Source: an uncultured Eubacterium sp. (GTDB lineage Bacteria; Bacillota; Clostridia; Lachnospirales; Lachnospiraceae). Taken from it: 64,000 nucleotides of DNA. The first letter of the stretch is position 1; every line of letters begins with the position of its first letter. This document shows, piece by piece, positions 17,705 through 25,468 of this stretch. The notes under the pieces are model-generated. The model did not search any database. It saw only the letters and a program-made list of their open reading frames with translations, and had not been told where the DNA came from. The DNA lies in contig CAMUHY010000002.1 in assembly GCA_947088865.1 (NCBI GenBank), forward strand, positions 124,001-188,000, read 5' to 3'. The position numbers were made by a program, and so were the translations under genes.

Positions 17705-19543
17705 CTATGCTTCTGACACCACCTCAGAGTTAAATAAAGCTTCAAATTCTTCCCTTGTTATCTTTTCTTTTTCTAATAAAAGTTTTGCTGACCGATGAAG
17801 AATATCAATATTATCCATAATTAATTTTTTTGCTTTATTATAACAGTCATTGATAATATTGCGCACTTCATTGTCAATCTCGGAAGCAATATTTTCACCA
17901 TATGGTCTTGCATGTGCTAAATCTCTGCCGATAAAGACCTCATCGCCATCTGCATCATAATTGATAAGACCTAACTTTGATGAAAATCCATATTTTGTAA
18001 CCATATCTCTAGCAGTCTGAGTCGCCTGCTTAATATCTTGAGAAGCGCCTGTTGTGATATCATCAAACACCAGTTCTTCTGCCACGCGTCCACCTAAACT
18101 AACAATAATATCTTCAAGCATCTTGCCTCTTGTGTTAAACAACTCGTCTTTTTCAGGCAATGGCATAGTGTAGCCTGCTGCCCCCAGTCCTGTTGGAATA
18201 ATTGAAACGGAATGCACAGGTCCTACCTCTGGAAGTACATGGAATAATATCGCATGTCCTGACTCATGATATGCTGTAATCTTCTTTTCTTTCTCTGATA
18301 TAATCTTACTTCTTTTTTCTGTCCCGATTCCAACCTTGACAAAGGCATAATTCACATCGCTGTTAATAATGTATGGACGTTTATTTTTAGCCGCATTGAT
18401 AGCCGCCTCATTTAATAAATTTTCCAAATCAGCGCCTGTAAATCCTGCTGTTGTCCTAGATAATGCATCCAAATCAACATCGTCTGCCAACGGCTTTTTG
18501 GCAGCATGAACATTTAATATCTCCAATCTTGCCGCAACATCTGGTCTTCCAACAACAACCTTTCTGTCAAATCGACCTGGTCTTAATATAGCAGGGTCTA
18601 AAATATCAACTCTGTTTGTTGCCGCCATCACAATAATGCCCTCATTAACTGCAAATCCGTCCATCTCAACAAGCATTTGATTGAGCGTTTGTTCTCGTTC
18701 ATCGTGTCCGCCGCCCATACCAGTTCCACGTCTTCTTGCCACTGCATCAATCTCATCTATAAAAACAATACATGGTGCATTTTTCTTTGCATCCTCAAAA
18801 AGGTCACGCACTCTTGAAGCGCCGACACCGACAAACATCTCGACAAAATCAGAACCGGATATTGTAAAAAACGGAACACCCGCCTCACCGGCGACAGCCT
18901 TTGCAAGAAGTGTCTTACCTGTTCCCGGAGGACCTGTAAGAATAACACCTTTTGGTATTCTTGCACCCAGCTCCATATATTTTGACGGACTTTTAAGAAA
19001 ATCAACAATTTCTTCTAACTCTTCCTTCTCTTCTTTTAGCCCAGCAACATTTTTAAATGTAATCTTATTATCCTCTGTTGTCATTAACCTTGCACGGCTT
19101 TTCCCAAAATTCATCATCTTTGAATTTGCCCCGCCGCCAGCCTGTCTGTTTGTAATCATCAATATAATAAAAATAACAATAATAACAAGCACCGTAGGCA
19201 CTAATACTGTAATCCACATATTCTGACGCTTTACATCGGTCAATGTATATGCAATTCCTTTGTCTTTAAGCAGCTTTTGTACTTCATTGATATCAGAAAC
19301 ATACGTAATCTTCGTACTTCTGCTATTTTCAAAATTAATATACAACTTACCTGTTGGAACCTCTGCATTTTGCTGAATCCCTACTTCTGCAATATTACCA
19401 CTGTCTAAATCCTTCAAAAAAGAACTATAACTATAATCTGCTGTCGATGCGCTAAATCGGTTTATTATCATATAAATTAACAAAATGATAAGAACAATAC
19501 CGACATAAACACCAAATCCACCAGTTCTGCCTTTGTTATTCAT
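17705..19543 (-). CDS. ftsH: ATP-dependent zinc metalloprotease FtsH
   Basis: A 612-residue membrane-bound AAA+ protease for quality control of membrane and regulatory proteins. Two transmembrane segments (about residues 11-27 and 108-128) flank an extracellular domain. The AAA module has Walker A GPPGTGKT, Walker [10 protein letters not shown] and the second region of homology [19 protein letters not shown]. The protease domain has the zinc motif HESGH. Length and layout are normal. The order ftsH-hpt-tilS-spoIIE matches Bacillus subtilis. The gene ends near a weak inverted repeat. Confidence 0.98.
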   Translation of the reverse strand: MNNKGRTGGFGVYVGIVLIILLIYMIINRFSASTADYSYSSFLKDLDSGNIAEVGIQQNAEVPTGKLYINFENSRSTKITYVSDINEVQKLLKDKGIAYTLTDVKRQNMWITVLVPTVLVIIVIFIILMITNRQAGGGANSKMMNFGKSRARLMTTEDNKITFKNVAGLKEEKEELEEIVDFLKSPSKYMELGARIPKGVILTGPPGTGKTLLAKAVAGEAGVPFFTISGSDFVEMFVGVGASRVRDLFEDAKKNAPCIVFIDEIDAVARRRGTGMGGGHDEREQTLNQMLVEMDGFAVNEGIIVMAATNRVDILDPAILRPGRFDRKVVVGRPDVAARLEILNVHAAKKPLADDVDLDALSRTTAGFTGADLENLLNEAAINAAKNKRPYIINSDVNYAFVKVGIGTEKRSKIISEKEKKITAYHESGHAILFHVLPEVGPVHSVSIIPTGLGAAGYTMPLPEKDELFNTRGKMLEDIIVSLGGRVAEELVFDDITTGASQDIKQATQTARDMVTKYGFSSKLGLINYDADGDEVFIGRDLAHARPYGENIASEIDNEVRNIINDCYNKAKKLIMDNIDILHRSAKLLLEKEKITREEFEALFNSEVVSEA

Positions 19544-19561
19544 TTCTATCCTCCATTCTTT

Positions 19562-20089
19562 TTAATCGAAATGTAATACACCCACATATGGGAGATTTCT
19601 ATAATTTTGGCTGTAATCCAGACCAAACCCTACCACAAATTCATCTGGAATACAAAAACCATTGTAATCAACTTCAACAGGTGCTGTCCTTCGCTCTGGC
19701 TTATCCAAAAGCGTACACACTTTTAGACTTTTAGGCTCTCTTTCTTTGAGCATAGGGAGCAGTTTTGACAGCGTATTGCCAGAGTCAACAATATCTTCTA
19801 TAATCAGAACATGGTCTCCTTTAATCGGTTCGTCCAGCTCTTTTTTTATTATAATATGACCGCTTGACTCGGTGCTTTTTCCATAACTTGAAACCTGTAT
19901 AAAATCAAACATAACAGGCACTGTAATTCTTTTAGCAAGCTCACAGCAAAAAAAGATACTTCCCTTTAATATACAGATTAATTTTAACATCTCGCCCTGA
20001 TAATCATGGCTTATCTGTTGTGCAAGCTCATCAATTCTATTATCCAGCTCTTCTTTTGAAATTAATACACTTATATTTTGATAATCCAT
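19562..20089 (-). CDS. hpt: Hypoxanthine phosphoribosyltransferase
   Basis: About 175 residues. It salvages hypoxanthine or guanine with PRPP to make IMP or GMP. The PRPP-binding motif VLIIEDIVDSGNTL is intact, as are the flexible-loop SSYGKSTESSG and the purine-binding C-terminal VVGFGLDY. ATG at 20089 is chosen, with GGAG 7 nt upstream. The frame is open eight codons farther, into tilS. The stop of tilS lies 2 bp upstream of this start, so translation is coupled. In B. subtilis TilS and HprT act together on the ftsH promoter; the conserved order here is consistent with that. Confidence 0.96.
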   Translation of the reverse strand: MDYQNISVLISKEELDNRIDELAQQISHDYQGEMLKLICILKGSIFFCCELAKRITVPVMFDFIQVSSYGKSTESSGHIIIKKELDEPIKGDHVLIIEDIVDSGNTLSKLLPMLKEREPKSLKVCTLLDKPERRTAPVEVDYNGFCIPDEFVVGFGLDYSQNYRNLPYVGVLHFD

Positions 20090-20091
20090 CT

Positions 20092-21576
20092 TTAGTCTCC
20101 AATCACTACGCATATTTTCAATATATTTTTTGTGTTCTCATCAACAAACGCCGTCTGACATCTTCTAACGCCCACAGCCCACAGGATTTCATTCTCACAT
20201 GCCAACAGCAAAATATGATTCCTGACATTTGCAGGAACTTTAAGGTCTATCAATTCTTTTTTTATTTTCTTTTTACGTCCATCTGCATGAATCCGAATAA
20301 AATCTCCCTGCTCCTTAAATCTTATATCAATTTTTCTATTTATCTTATCACAATCAAAAAATTTAGTATAGACATTATTGGAATAAATATTTTTAATTTC
20401 CTTCTTATCTACTAATTGTAGACATATTTTTTCTACTTTATGCCATATTCCATTGATATCACATATATTGATACCCAATTGAACACATTGTTCTTCCCCC
20501 ATCTTCATAGCGGACAAATCCATACTTATCGGATTCCATATCGGTTGTTTGTCTAAATGATTCTCTTGACGGACAAACCGCTGCAATGTAATTTCGTGAT
20601 ACCCTCGAACAGCTATTATTTCATTGGATAGATTTATCTTTTTGCCAACTTGCTTTTGACATAACTGTCTTAATAGTTCAATATGTTTTCGATAAATGTC
20701 TACGGAAGTTTGTGCTATCTTTTTTAAAACTGCACGAAGCAGATAGTTTTGTAATGTCTTATCAATCTTTTGAAATTCATTTAATAACAAATGTGCTAAA
20801 AGTCCATTATTGGTATTGTCATAACGCACACAAGCCGCCTCAAGCTGAACAACTTGCCTGTCAATATAATGGTTGATTTCCAACAAATCGGTTGCCATAT
20901 GATATATTGCTTTTGAAAATTCAGGATTATATTTGTTTTCAATCATCGGAATAAGCTGATTCCTCAATTGATTTCTCTGATAATCACTCTCAAGATTGGT
21001 ACTGTCTATTACATATCCAATACCTTCCCTTTTCAAAAATTCGGTTATTTCTTTTTTATAAACACACAAAAGCGGTCTTATAATATCTCCATTTACGGGC
21101 AAAATACCCGAAAAACCCTGTATTCCGCTTCCTCTGATAAGATGCATAAGTGATGTTTCCACCAAATCATCAATATGGTGTGCAACGGCAATTTTTGTTG
21201 CTACATCCGACAATCCCAACTCTTTTTTTACTTGTGCAAAACTCTCATAACGCACTTGTCTTCCTGCGGTCTCAAGACTTACTCCTCGCAGCTTTGCAAT
21301 TGCCTTGACATCTTTGTTTAAAACATAACAGGCAATCCCTAAATCCTTTGATAAATTCTTTGCAAAATACTGGTCTCTTAAGGCTTCATCACCTCTAATT
21401 TCATGGTTTATATGAACAGCAATGATATCCATATCCATCTGATATTGTATACAGATACGATGCAACAGCACCAATAAACATACAGAATCTGCACCGCCAG
21501 ATAATCCCACAATCATATGCCTGCAATCATCAAACATCTTATTTTTTTTCATATATTGGTATACTTTTTCAATCAT
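20092..21576 (-). CDS. tilS: tRNA(Ile)-lysidine synthase
   Basis: A 494-residue N-type ATP pyrophosphatase that converts C34 of tRNA-Ile(CAU) to lysidine, allowing AUA decoding. The PP-loop GLSGGADSVCLLVLL is at about residues 24-38; further ATPase motifs such as AVHINHEIRGDEA and VAHHIDDLVETSLMHLIRGSGIQG follow. The C-terminal substrate-specificity domain ends GVRRCQTAFVDENT. An AUA-rich, AT-rich genome needs this essential enzyme. It sits 15 bp after the SpoIIE-like gene and directly before hpt. Confidence 0.96.
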   Translation of the reverse strand: MIEKVYQYMKKNKMFDDCRHMIVGLSGGADSVCLLVLLHRICIQYQMDMDIIAVHINHEIRGDEALRDQYFAKNLSKDLGIACYVLNKDVKAIAKLRGVSLETAGRQVRYESFAQVKKELGLSDVATKIAVAHHIDDLVETSLMHLIRGSGIQGFSGILPVNGDIIRPLLCVYKKEITEFLKREGIGYVIDSTNLESDYQRNQLRNQLIPMIENKYNPEFSKAIYHMATDLLEINHYIDRQVVQLEAACVRYDNTNNGLLAHLLLNEFQKIDKTLQNYLLRAVLKKIAQTSVDIYRKHIELLRQLCQKQVGKKINLSNEIIAVRGYHEITLQRFVRQENHLDKQPIWNPISMDLSAMKMGEEQCVQLGINICDINGIWHKVEKICLQLVDKKEIKNIYSNNVYTKFFDCDKINRKIDIRFKEQGDFIRIHADGRKKKIKKELIDLKVPANVRNHILLLACENEILWAVGVRRCQTAFVDENTKNILKICVVIGD

Positions 21577-21591
21577 ATAGTGATTATAGTA

Positions 21592-22743
21592 TTATTTGTC
21601 ATATGTGTCAAACAATCCCAGCACTAAAACTGTCATATCATCCGATGGCTTTCCCCCATTGCACTTTAACGACTTTCGCATAATCTCTTCCGCCATTGCA
21701 TCCGGTTTTCTAACCGATATATTTTTTATGATATCCGCCATTTTCTCCTCTTTATATACTCCTGAAATATTATCAAGCAATCCATCACTTATCATAATAA
21801 CATAATCGCCGCTAAACAGTTTCCTTGTAAACGTTGTATAATCAATTTTTTCAAGCACACCTAATGGAAGCGTTGTTGATTCAATCACTTCAACTTCCGA
21901 TTCCCTTTTGATAAAGGTTGCTGCTGCGCCTAGCTTGATACAAGACAACACTCCTGTTTTACAGTCAATAACGCTCATATCCATTGTAACGGGATGAACA
22001 CCTTTCCCTCCGCCTGCTATGTATGCTGTATTAATTAATTCCAATGCCGCCTGCTCCTGAAAACCAGCATCAATACAATTTTCCATAAGTTCTATTACCA
22101 TACGGCTCTCAGCAAACGCCCTCTTGCCGCTTCCCATGCCATCAGCAATCGCCGCTACTGTCTTTCCACAATCAAGACGTGAAATCAAAAAGTTATCCCC
22201 GTTATACCGGCTTGTCCCTTTACCTCTTCTGGCAACGCCCGACAACATCTTAAACCGGCTTTCCTGAATAAAAATATATTGATGAAATTCCTCATTGATA
22301 ATCGTTCTGCAAGAGCCTGGCACATAATAATCGGCTCCCAAGACATCAGACAATATGGGAAAAAGCTTTTTTGCTGATATACAACCTCTCCCAACCGTTC
22401 TTGCCTGAAATGCAAGCTCTGTCATTCCAGACTTTCCCTCAATCATTGTAATATTTTTAATTCGCACTCCTGCAAGAAAACATTTTCTAAATAGTTCTTT
22501 TTCTACACTTTTGTCCATATCTTTAGAATATAGGTTCATTGTGACACACTCTTCCAAAACGTCCGCCACCAAAAGCAATTGTTTTGATATTCCTGTCATT
22601 ACAGTGTCACCACCATTTACTGTGTCTAATGTATCTACATAGGCATCCTCATAGGCTTCGCCCAGTCGCCTAAAGGTTCGTGCGGTCTCTTCTAAGCGAT
22701 TAAATGAATAGGTTGTTATATAATCCTGCAAACTTTCTGCCAT
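21592..22743 (-). CDS. spoIIE: SpoIIE-like PP2C serine phosphatase lacking the membrane domain
   Basis: About 383 residues. The C-terminal PP2C-type domain has metal-binding VAAIADGMGSG, VIMISDGLLDN and PSDDMTVLVLG, like SpoIIE, which dephosphorylates SpoIIAA to release sigma-F. Canonical SpoIIE is about 820 residues with ten membrane helices; none of these is encoded here or in the 340-bp gap upstream. The remaining N-terminal 170 residues correspond to the central regulatory region. ATG at 22743 has AGGA 5 nt upstream, just after a family 1 repeat. Its place beside tilS matches the conserved spoIIE locus, so this is an orthologous position with a shortened protein. Confidence 0.85.
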   Translation of the reverse strand: MAESLQDYITTYSFNRLEETARTFRRLGEAYEDAYVDTLDTVNGGDTVMTGISKQLLLVADVLEECVTMNLYSKDMDKSVEKELFRKCFLAGVRIKNITMIEGKSGMTELAFQARTVGRGCISAKKLFPILSDVLGADYYVPGSCRTIINEEFHQYIFIQESRFKMLSGVARRGKGTSRYNGDNFLISRLDCGKTVAAIADGMGSGKRAFAESRMVIELMENCIDAGFQEQAALELINTAYIAGGGKGVHPVTMDMSVIDCKTGVLSCIKLGAAATFIKRESEVEVIESTTLPLGVLEKIDYTTFTRKLFSGDYVIMISDGLLDNISGVYKEEKMADIIKNISVRKPDAMAEEIMRKSLKCNGGKPSDDMTVLVLGLFDTYDK

Positions 22744-22751
22744 AATATCCT

Positions 22752-22840
22752 CATTTCTGCGCTGCTTTTTGTGCATAAGCAACTTTGTGTCAAGCAACGC
22801 ACAGACACAAATTGCGGTGTAAAAAATTTATTTTTCACAC
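22752..22840. repeat. RBS-proximal interspersed repeat (family 1), full-length copy
   Basis: Ends in the coding-strand box AAAGCAGCGCAGAAATGAGGA, whose AGGA is the ribosome-binding site of the SpoIIE-like gene. Central hairpin arms are TTTGTGTC (22784-22791) and GACACAAA (22804-22811). The loop AAGCAACGCACAGA is largely complementary to TCTGCGCTGCTT at 22756-22767. Confidence 0.75.
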
Positions 22841-22885
22841 TATCCTCCTTATCTATACTTGAAAAATGCGGTAACAAGCTGCAAT

Positions 22886-22955
22886 CATTTGACTTTTATA
22901 GCAATGCCAAGCGTACATATTTATATGTCCACTTGCTCGTTGCCCGCAAAAATAA
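22886..22955. repeat. Interspersed repeat family 2, diverged copy C
   Basis: Aligns with the copies at 6914 and 35309: it has GCCAAGCGTACATA, TATATGTCCACTTG and the end CTCGTTGCCCGCAAAAATAA. The inner ACATAT/ATATGT arms differ from ACATGC/GCATGT in copy B, and pairing is kept. Confidence 0.6.
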
Positions 22956-23040
22956 TTGTATACTGTTAATAATTATATTCATAGGAATAAAGAGTTTATT
23001 CATAAAAAGAGAAATTTATTCCTACTTTCTTGATGAGGTT

Positions 23041-23080
23041 AAAAAGCTGATGTTTTCAATCAATGAAAACACCAGCTTTT
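23041..23080 (-). terminator. Rho-independent terminator after divIC
   Basis: On the minus strand AAAAGCTG-TGTTTTCA pairs with TGAAAACA-CAGCTTTT around a 5-nt loop, with one mismatch, and is followed by TTTTT. It begins 8 bp after the divIC stop and so closes the yabO-yabP-yabQ-divIC operon. Confidence 0.88.
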
Positions 23081-23087
23081 ATATTGC

Positions 23088-23414
23088 TTATGAATCTGGT
23101 TTAATAACAATTTCGTCAGGATAAATTAACCCAAACTTATTTTTAGCGATATCTTCTGCAAACTTTTTTGTTTGAACATATTTTTTATATTCTTCTATAT
23201 CATCACTTCTTTCTTTTTGCTCATTAATTTGACTCTCAAGAACTATCTTTTGCGCTTCATACTCTTCATTTTTTTCAATAAGAGATTGCTTGCTTACCCA
23301 TAAAGTCACGCCAATTATCACTATCAGTACACATGCTAAGACAAATCCCAAGATACCTGAATAGCGTTGTCTTTTTAATCGTTGCTGTTTTTCATACTTC
23401 GATTCAAGTACCAT
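23088..23414 (-). CDS. divIC: Septum formation initiator DivIC/FtsB family
   Basis: A 108-residue bitopic division protein. A basic N-terminus (residues 1-20) is followed by one transmembrane helix at about 21-43 and a periplasm-facing coiled coil at about 44-85, then the conserved end AKNKFGLIYPDEIVI. With FtsL and DivIB it assembles at the septum and activates wall synthesis. GGGAGGGA lies 7-8 nt before the ATG. It overlaps the yabQ 3' end by 40 bp and is last in a four-gene operon closed by the terminator at 23041. The order yabQ-divIC is the same as in Bacillus. Confidence 0.92.
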   Translation of the reverse strand: MVLESKYEKQQRLKRQRYSGILGFVLACVLIVIIGVTLWVSKQSLIEKNEEYEAQKIVLESQINEQKERSDDIEEYKKYVQTKKFAEDIAKNKFGLIYPDEIVIKPDS

Positions 23415-23854
23415 GATTTAATCCCTCCCTTCTTCTTCGACTTTTTCGGTCTGCGTTTTTTGCGCAATTCTTTTAAATGACCTAACTTAATACTAATCAA
23501 ACCACCTATTTTTTTCAATGGTTTTATTAAAAAATTAATCCATTTTGTCATATATTTTACATAATATTTTCCAAGAACTGCCCTGTACAATAATGCTCCA
23601 AGTATTGCAGTCACCACCATAAACCCTCTTACAGCGCCATTACTCAGATTATATGTAGCACTAAAAGCCAAAAAACTCATACACACCCAATATATAATAT
23701 CTTCTACTGCAATAGTCCAAACCCTTTTATGTCTTATAATTCTTCGGACTACTCGTATACAATCGTATATAAACGCAGCCGCCATTCCAAGAAATGCACT
23801 GGATAGCACTGTTGAAAGCTCCCATTGTAACAAATCACTTAAGCAGCTTTCCAA
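23375..23854 (-). CDS. yabQ: Spore cortex biosynthesis protein YabQ
   Basis: About 160 residues, with several membrane helices (around residues 8-25, 45-62, 70-88 by position in this reading) and a very basic C-terminal tail of Lys/Arg repeats. YabQ is a membrane protein of the forespore needed for cortex formation. The start is probably TTG at 23854, which follows AAAGGAG by 9 nt; longer readings run through yabP. The 3' 40 bp overlap divIC and the start overlaps yabP by 20 bp, so the operon is tightly coupled. Assignment comes from helix pattern plus conserved locus. Confidence 0.85.
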   Translation of the reverse strand: MESCLSDLLQWELSTVLSSAFLGMAAAFIYDCIRVVRRIIRHKRVWTIAVEDIIYWVCMSFLAFSATYNLSNGAVRGFMVVTAILGALLYRAVLGKYYVKYMTKWINFLIKPLKKIGGLISIKLGHLKELRKKRRPKKSKKKGGIKSWYLNRSMKNSND

Positions 23855-24116
23855 ACCACGATTCTCCTTTCTTAGAAAAATTATCCTTATCCGAATATTC
23901 CATAGCTTGAATCGTTCCATCAATATCCAACTCGCCTTTTTCAACAGAAAGACGGTTCACATGAAGGTTTTGTCCCTTAATCGTTATCACTCCATAATCA
24001 CTTTCCAACAACACTTTTGTTAAATCAAAGGATATAACATCGCTGATTCCCGTCATTTCTAGTTTACTTCTGTTCGACATGCTAACCTTATGTGCATGTT
24101 TTATATTACCCTCCAT
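23835..24116 (-). CDS. yabP: Sporulation protein YabP
   Basis: About 93 residues with the YabP/YqfC fold core: KLEMTGISDVISFD, then ESDYGVITIKGQNLHV and LSVEKGELDIDG. YabP is a mother-cell protein required for spore cortex assembly in Bacillus. ATG at 24116 is chosen since GGAGG lies 8 nt upstream; an earlier in-frame ATG at 24140 has no site. The gene sits between the S4-domain gene and yabQ as in other spore formers. It shows that at least part of the spore coat/cortex pathway is kept. Confidence 0.88.
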   Translation of the reverse strand: MEGNIKHAHKVSMSNRSKLEMTGISDVISFDLTKVLLESDYGVITIKGQNLHVNRLSVEKGELDIDGTIQAMEYSDKDNFSKKGESWFGKLLK

Positions 24117-24169
24117 ACATAAGACCTCCATTTCATACATTGCCTGCTTTACAATGTATGTCCGAAATC

Positions 24170-24409
24170 TTATATATATTCAAACATTTCTGCCGCTTCT
24201 TCTTTGCGGACAACTTCTTTAACATTGGTCACTTTCACTTTGACATTTTTATTTCCAAACGCAATTTGTATGACATCGCCCACTTTTACATCAAGCGAAG
24301 CTTTGGCAACCTTATCATTTACCGTCACTCTGCCTGCATCACATGCCTCGTTTGCAACGGTGCGTCTCTTAATCAAACGTGATACTTTTAAATATTTATC
24401 CAATCTCAT
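24170..24409 (-). CDS. rqcP: S4-domain RNA-binding protein RqcP (YabO)
   Basis: About 79 residues forming one S4 domain: MRLDKYLKVSRLIKRRTVANE, with basic residues that contact rRNA, then GRVTVNDKVAKASLDVKVGDVI. RqcP works with RqcH in ribosome-associated quality control, stabilising the P-site tRNA during alanine tailing. The family start is MRLDK, so 24409 is used; ATG at 24421 is also possible because it directly follows GGAAGG. It lies between hup and yabP, as yabO does in Bacillus. Confidence 0.9.
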   Translation of the reverse strand: MRLDKYLKVSRLIKRRTVANEACDAGRVTVNDKVAKASLDVKVGDVIQIAFGNKNVKVKVTNVKEVVRKEEAAEMFEYI

Positions 24410-24437
24410 TAAACTAACCATACCTTCCCACAAGGCG

Positions 24438-24470
24438 CAAAAAGGTACAAGACTGTTGTCTTGTACCTTA
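24438..24470 (-). terminator. Rho-independent terminator after the HU gene
   Basis: On the minus strand AAGGTACAAGAC and GTCTTGTACCTT form a 12-bp stem with a 4-nt loop, followed by TTTTT. It separates the highly expressed HU gene from rqcP. Confidence 0.9.
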
Positions 24471-24503
24471 AGTCCCCGTAATTAATTTTGTTATAACAAG
24501 TAA

Positions 24504-24782
24504 TTACTTTTCATTAACAGTATCCTTTAAAGCCTTGCCAGCCTTAAACTTTGGAGCCTTACAAGCAGCAATCTTAATTGTCTTACCTGTTTGTGGATTC
24601 TTTCCTGTTCTTGCAGCTCTCTTTGTCACTTCAAATGTACCAAAACCGACTAACTGGATTTTTTCACCCTTTTTCAACTGCTCACTAACAACATCTATAA
24701 ATGCCTTAAGAGCCTTTTCACTATCCTTCTTTGTCAGTTCTGTCTTTTCCGCAATAGCTGCTACTAATTCAGTCTTATTCAT
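24504..24782 (-). CDS. hup: Histone-like DNA-binding protein HU
   Basis: A 92-residue HU beginning [20 protein letters not shown]. The core [21 protein letters not shown] holds the beta arm with the proline-containing [10 protein letters not shown] tip that kinks DNA. It forms dimers and compacts the nucleoid. ATG at 24782 has GAGGAG 9 nt upstream. A perfect-looking promoter (24835) and a strong terminator (24438) make this a monocistronic, highly expressed gene inserted in the sporulation block. Length and motifs are normal. Confidence 0.96.
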   Translation of the reverse strand: MNKTELVAAIAEKTELTKKDSEKALKAFIDVVSEQLKKGEKIQLVGFGTFEVTKRAARTGKNPQTGKTIKIAACKAPKFKAGKALKDTVNEK

Positions 24783-24834
24783 CGTAAACTTCTCCTCAAT
24801 AGGTATTTTTTGCTGACACCTGCCAACAAAGTCA

Positions 24835-24863
24835 TTTATAACCTCTTTTTCACGATTTGTCAA
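24835..24863 (-). promoter_or_regulatory. Sigma-A-type promoter of hup
   Basis: On the minus strand TTGACA (24858-24863) and TATAAA (24835-24840) are separated by exactly 17 bp. The HU start codon is about 50 bp downstream, preceded by GAGGAG. Confidence 0.85.
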
Positions 24864-24924
24864 TACAACCTAGCATTTTTAAGCAGTTTCGCTACATTTA
24901 AGAGGATTTGCACTATATATTGAG

Positions 24925-25455
24925 CTATTTTTTGGTAATAATGCCTAATTCAATTTGGAATTTATCCAGCTTTTTTTGTTGCAATTTTAATAAATCCATA
25001 CTAATTTTTCCTTGATGGTATAATTGTTCATATTCTTTTAATCGCTCTTGCTTTTCTTTTAATTTAATTTGATTCCAATGACTGATATTCATAGCGCTAT
25101 ACTCTAAATTCTCACTGTCCGTACCATCATTAAAAACGTTTAGATGCCTTTTTACCATTTTTTGCGCCGCACAATGAATAACCTCTTCTAGTGTAAATTC
25201 ACCGCGTTCCTTTGCTATTTCTGAATACATCACCACTTGCAGCAGCAAGTCTCCCAGCTCTTCTTTTAAATTAATAAAATCATGGTTGTTGACCGCTTCT
25301 ATCACTTCATTGGCTTCATTGACAACACAGTCTCTTAAACTCTCATAGGTCTGAACACTATCCCATGAACAACCGTCAGGCTGTCTTAGTATATGTATGA
25401 TATCCTGCAAATCCTGCCAGTTGTATTGTTTTTTTATATATTGTTCATTTTTCAT
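24925..25455 (-). CDS. mazG: MazG nucleotide pyrophosphohydrolase domain protein
   Basis: A 176-residue all-alpha NTP pyrophosphohydrolase. The signature runs PDGCSWDSVQTYESLRD, with EANEVIEAV and EELGDLLLQVVMYSEIA supplying the acidic magnesium-binding residues, and KMVKRHLNVF. It is a single-domain form, shorter than the two-domain E. coli MazG and YabN, which adds a methyltransferase part in Bacillus. It probably removes non-canonical or damaged nucleotides. It lies between the YhgE-like operon and hup and occupies the yabN position of the conserved block. Confidence 0.9.
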   Translation of the reverse strand: MKNEQYIKKQYNWQDLQDIIHILRQPDGCSWDSVQTYESLRDCVVNEANEVIEAVNNHDFINLKEELGDLLLQVVMYSEIAKERGEFTLEEVIHCAAQKMVKRHLNVFNDGTDSENLEYSAMNISHWNQIKLKEKQERLKEYEQLYHQGKISMDLLKLQQKKLDKFQIELGIITKK

Positions 25456-25468
25456 ATTCTTGCTCTTT

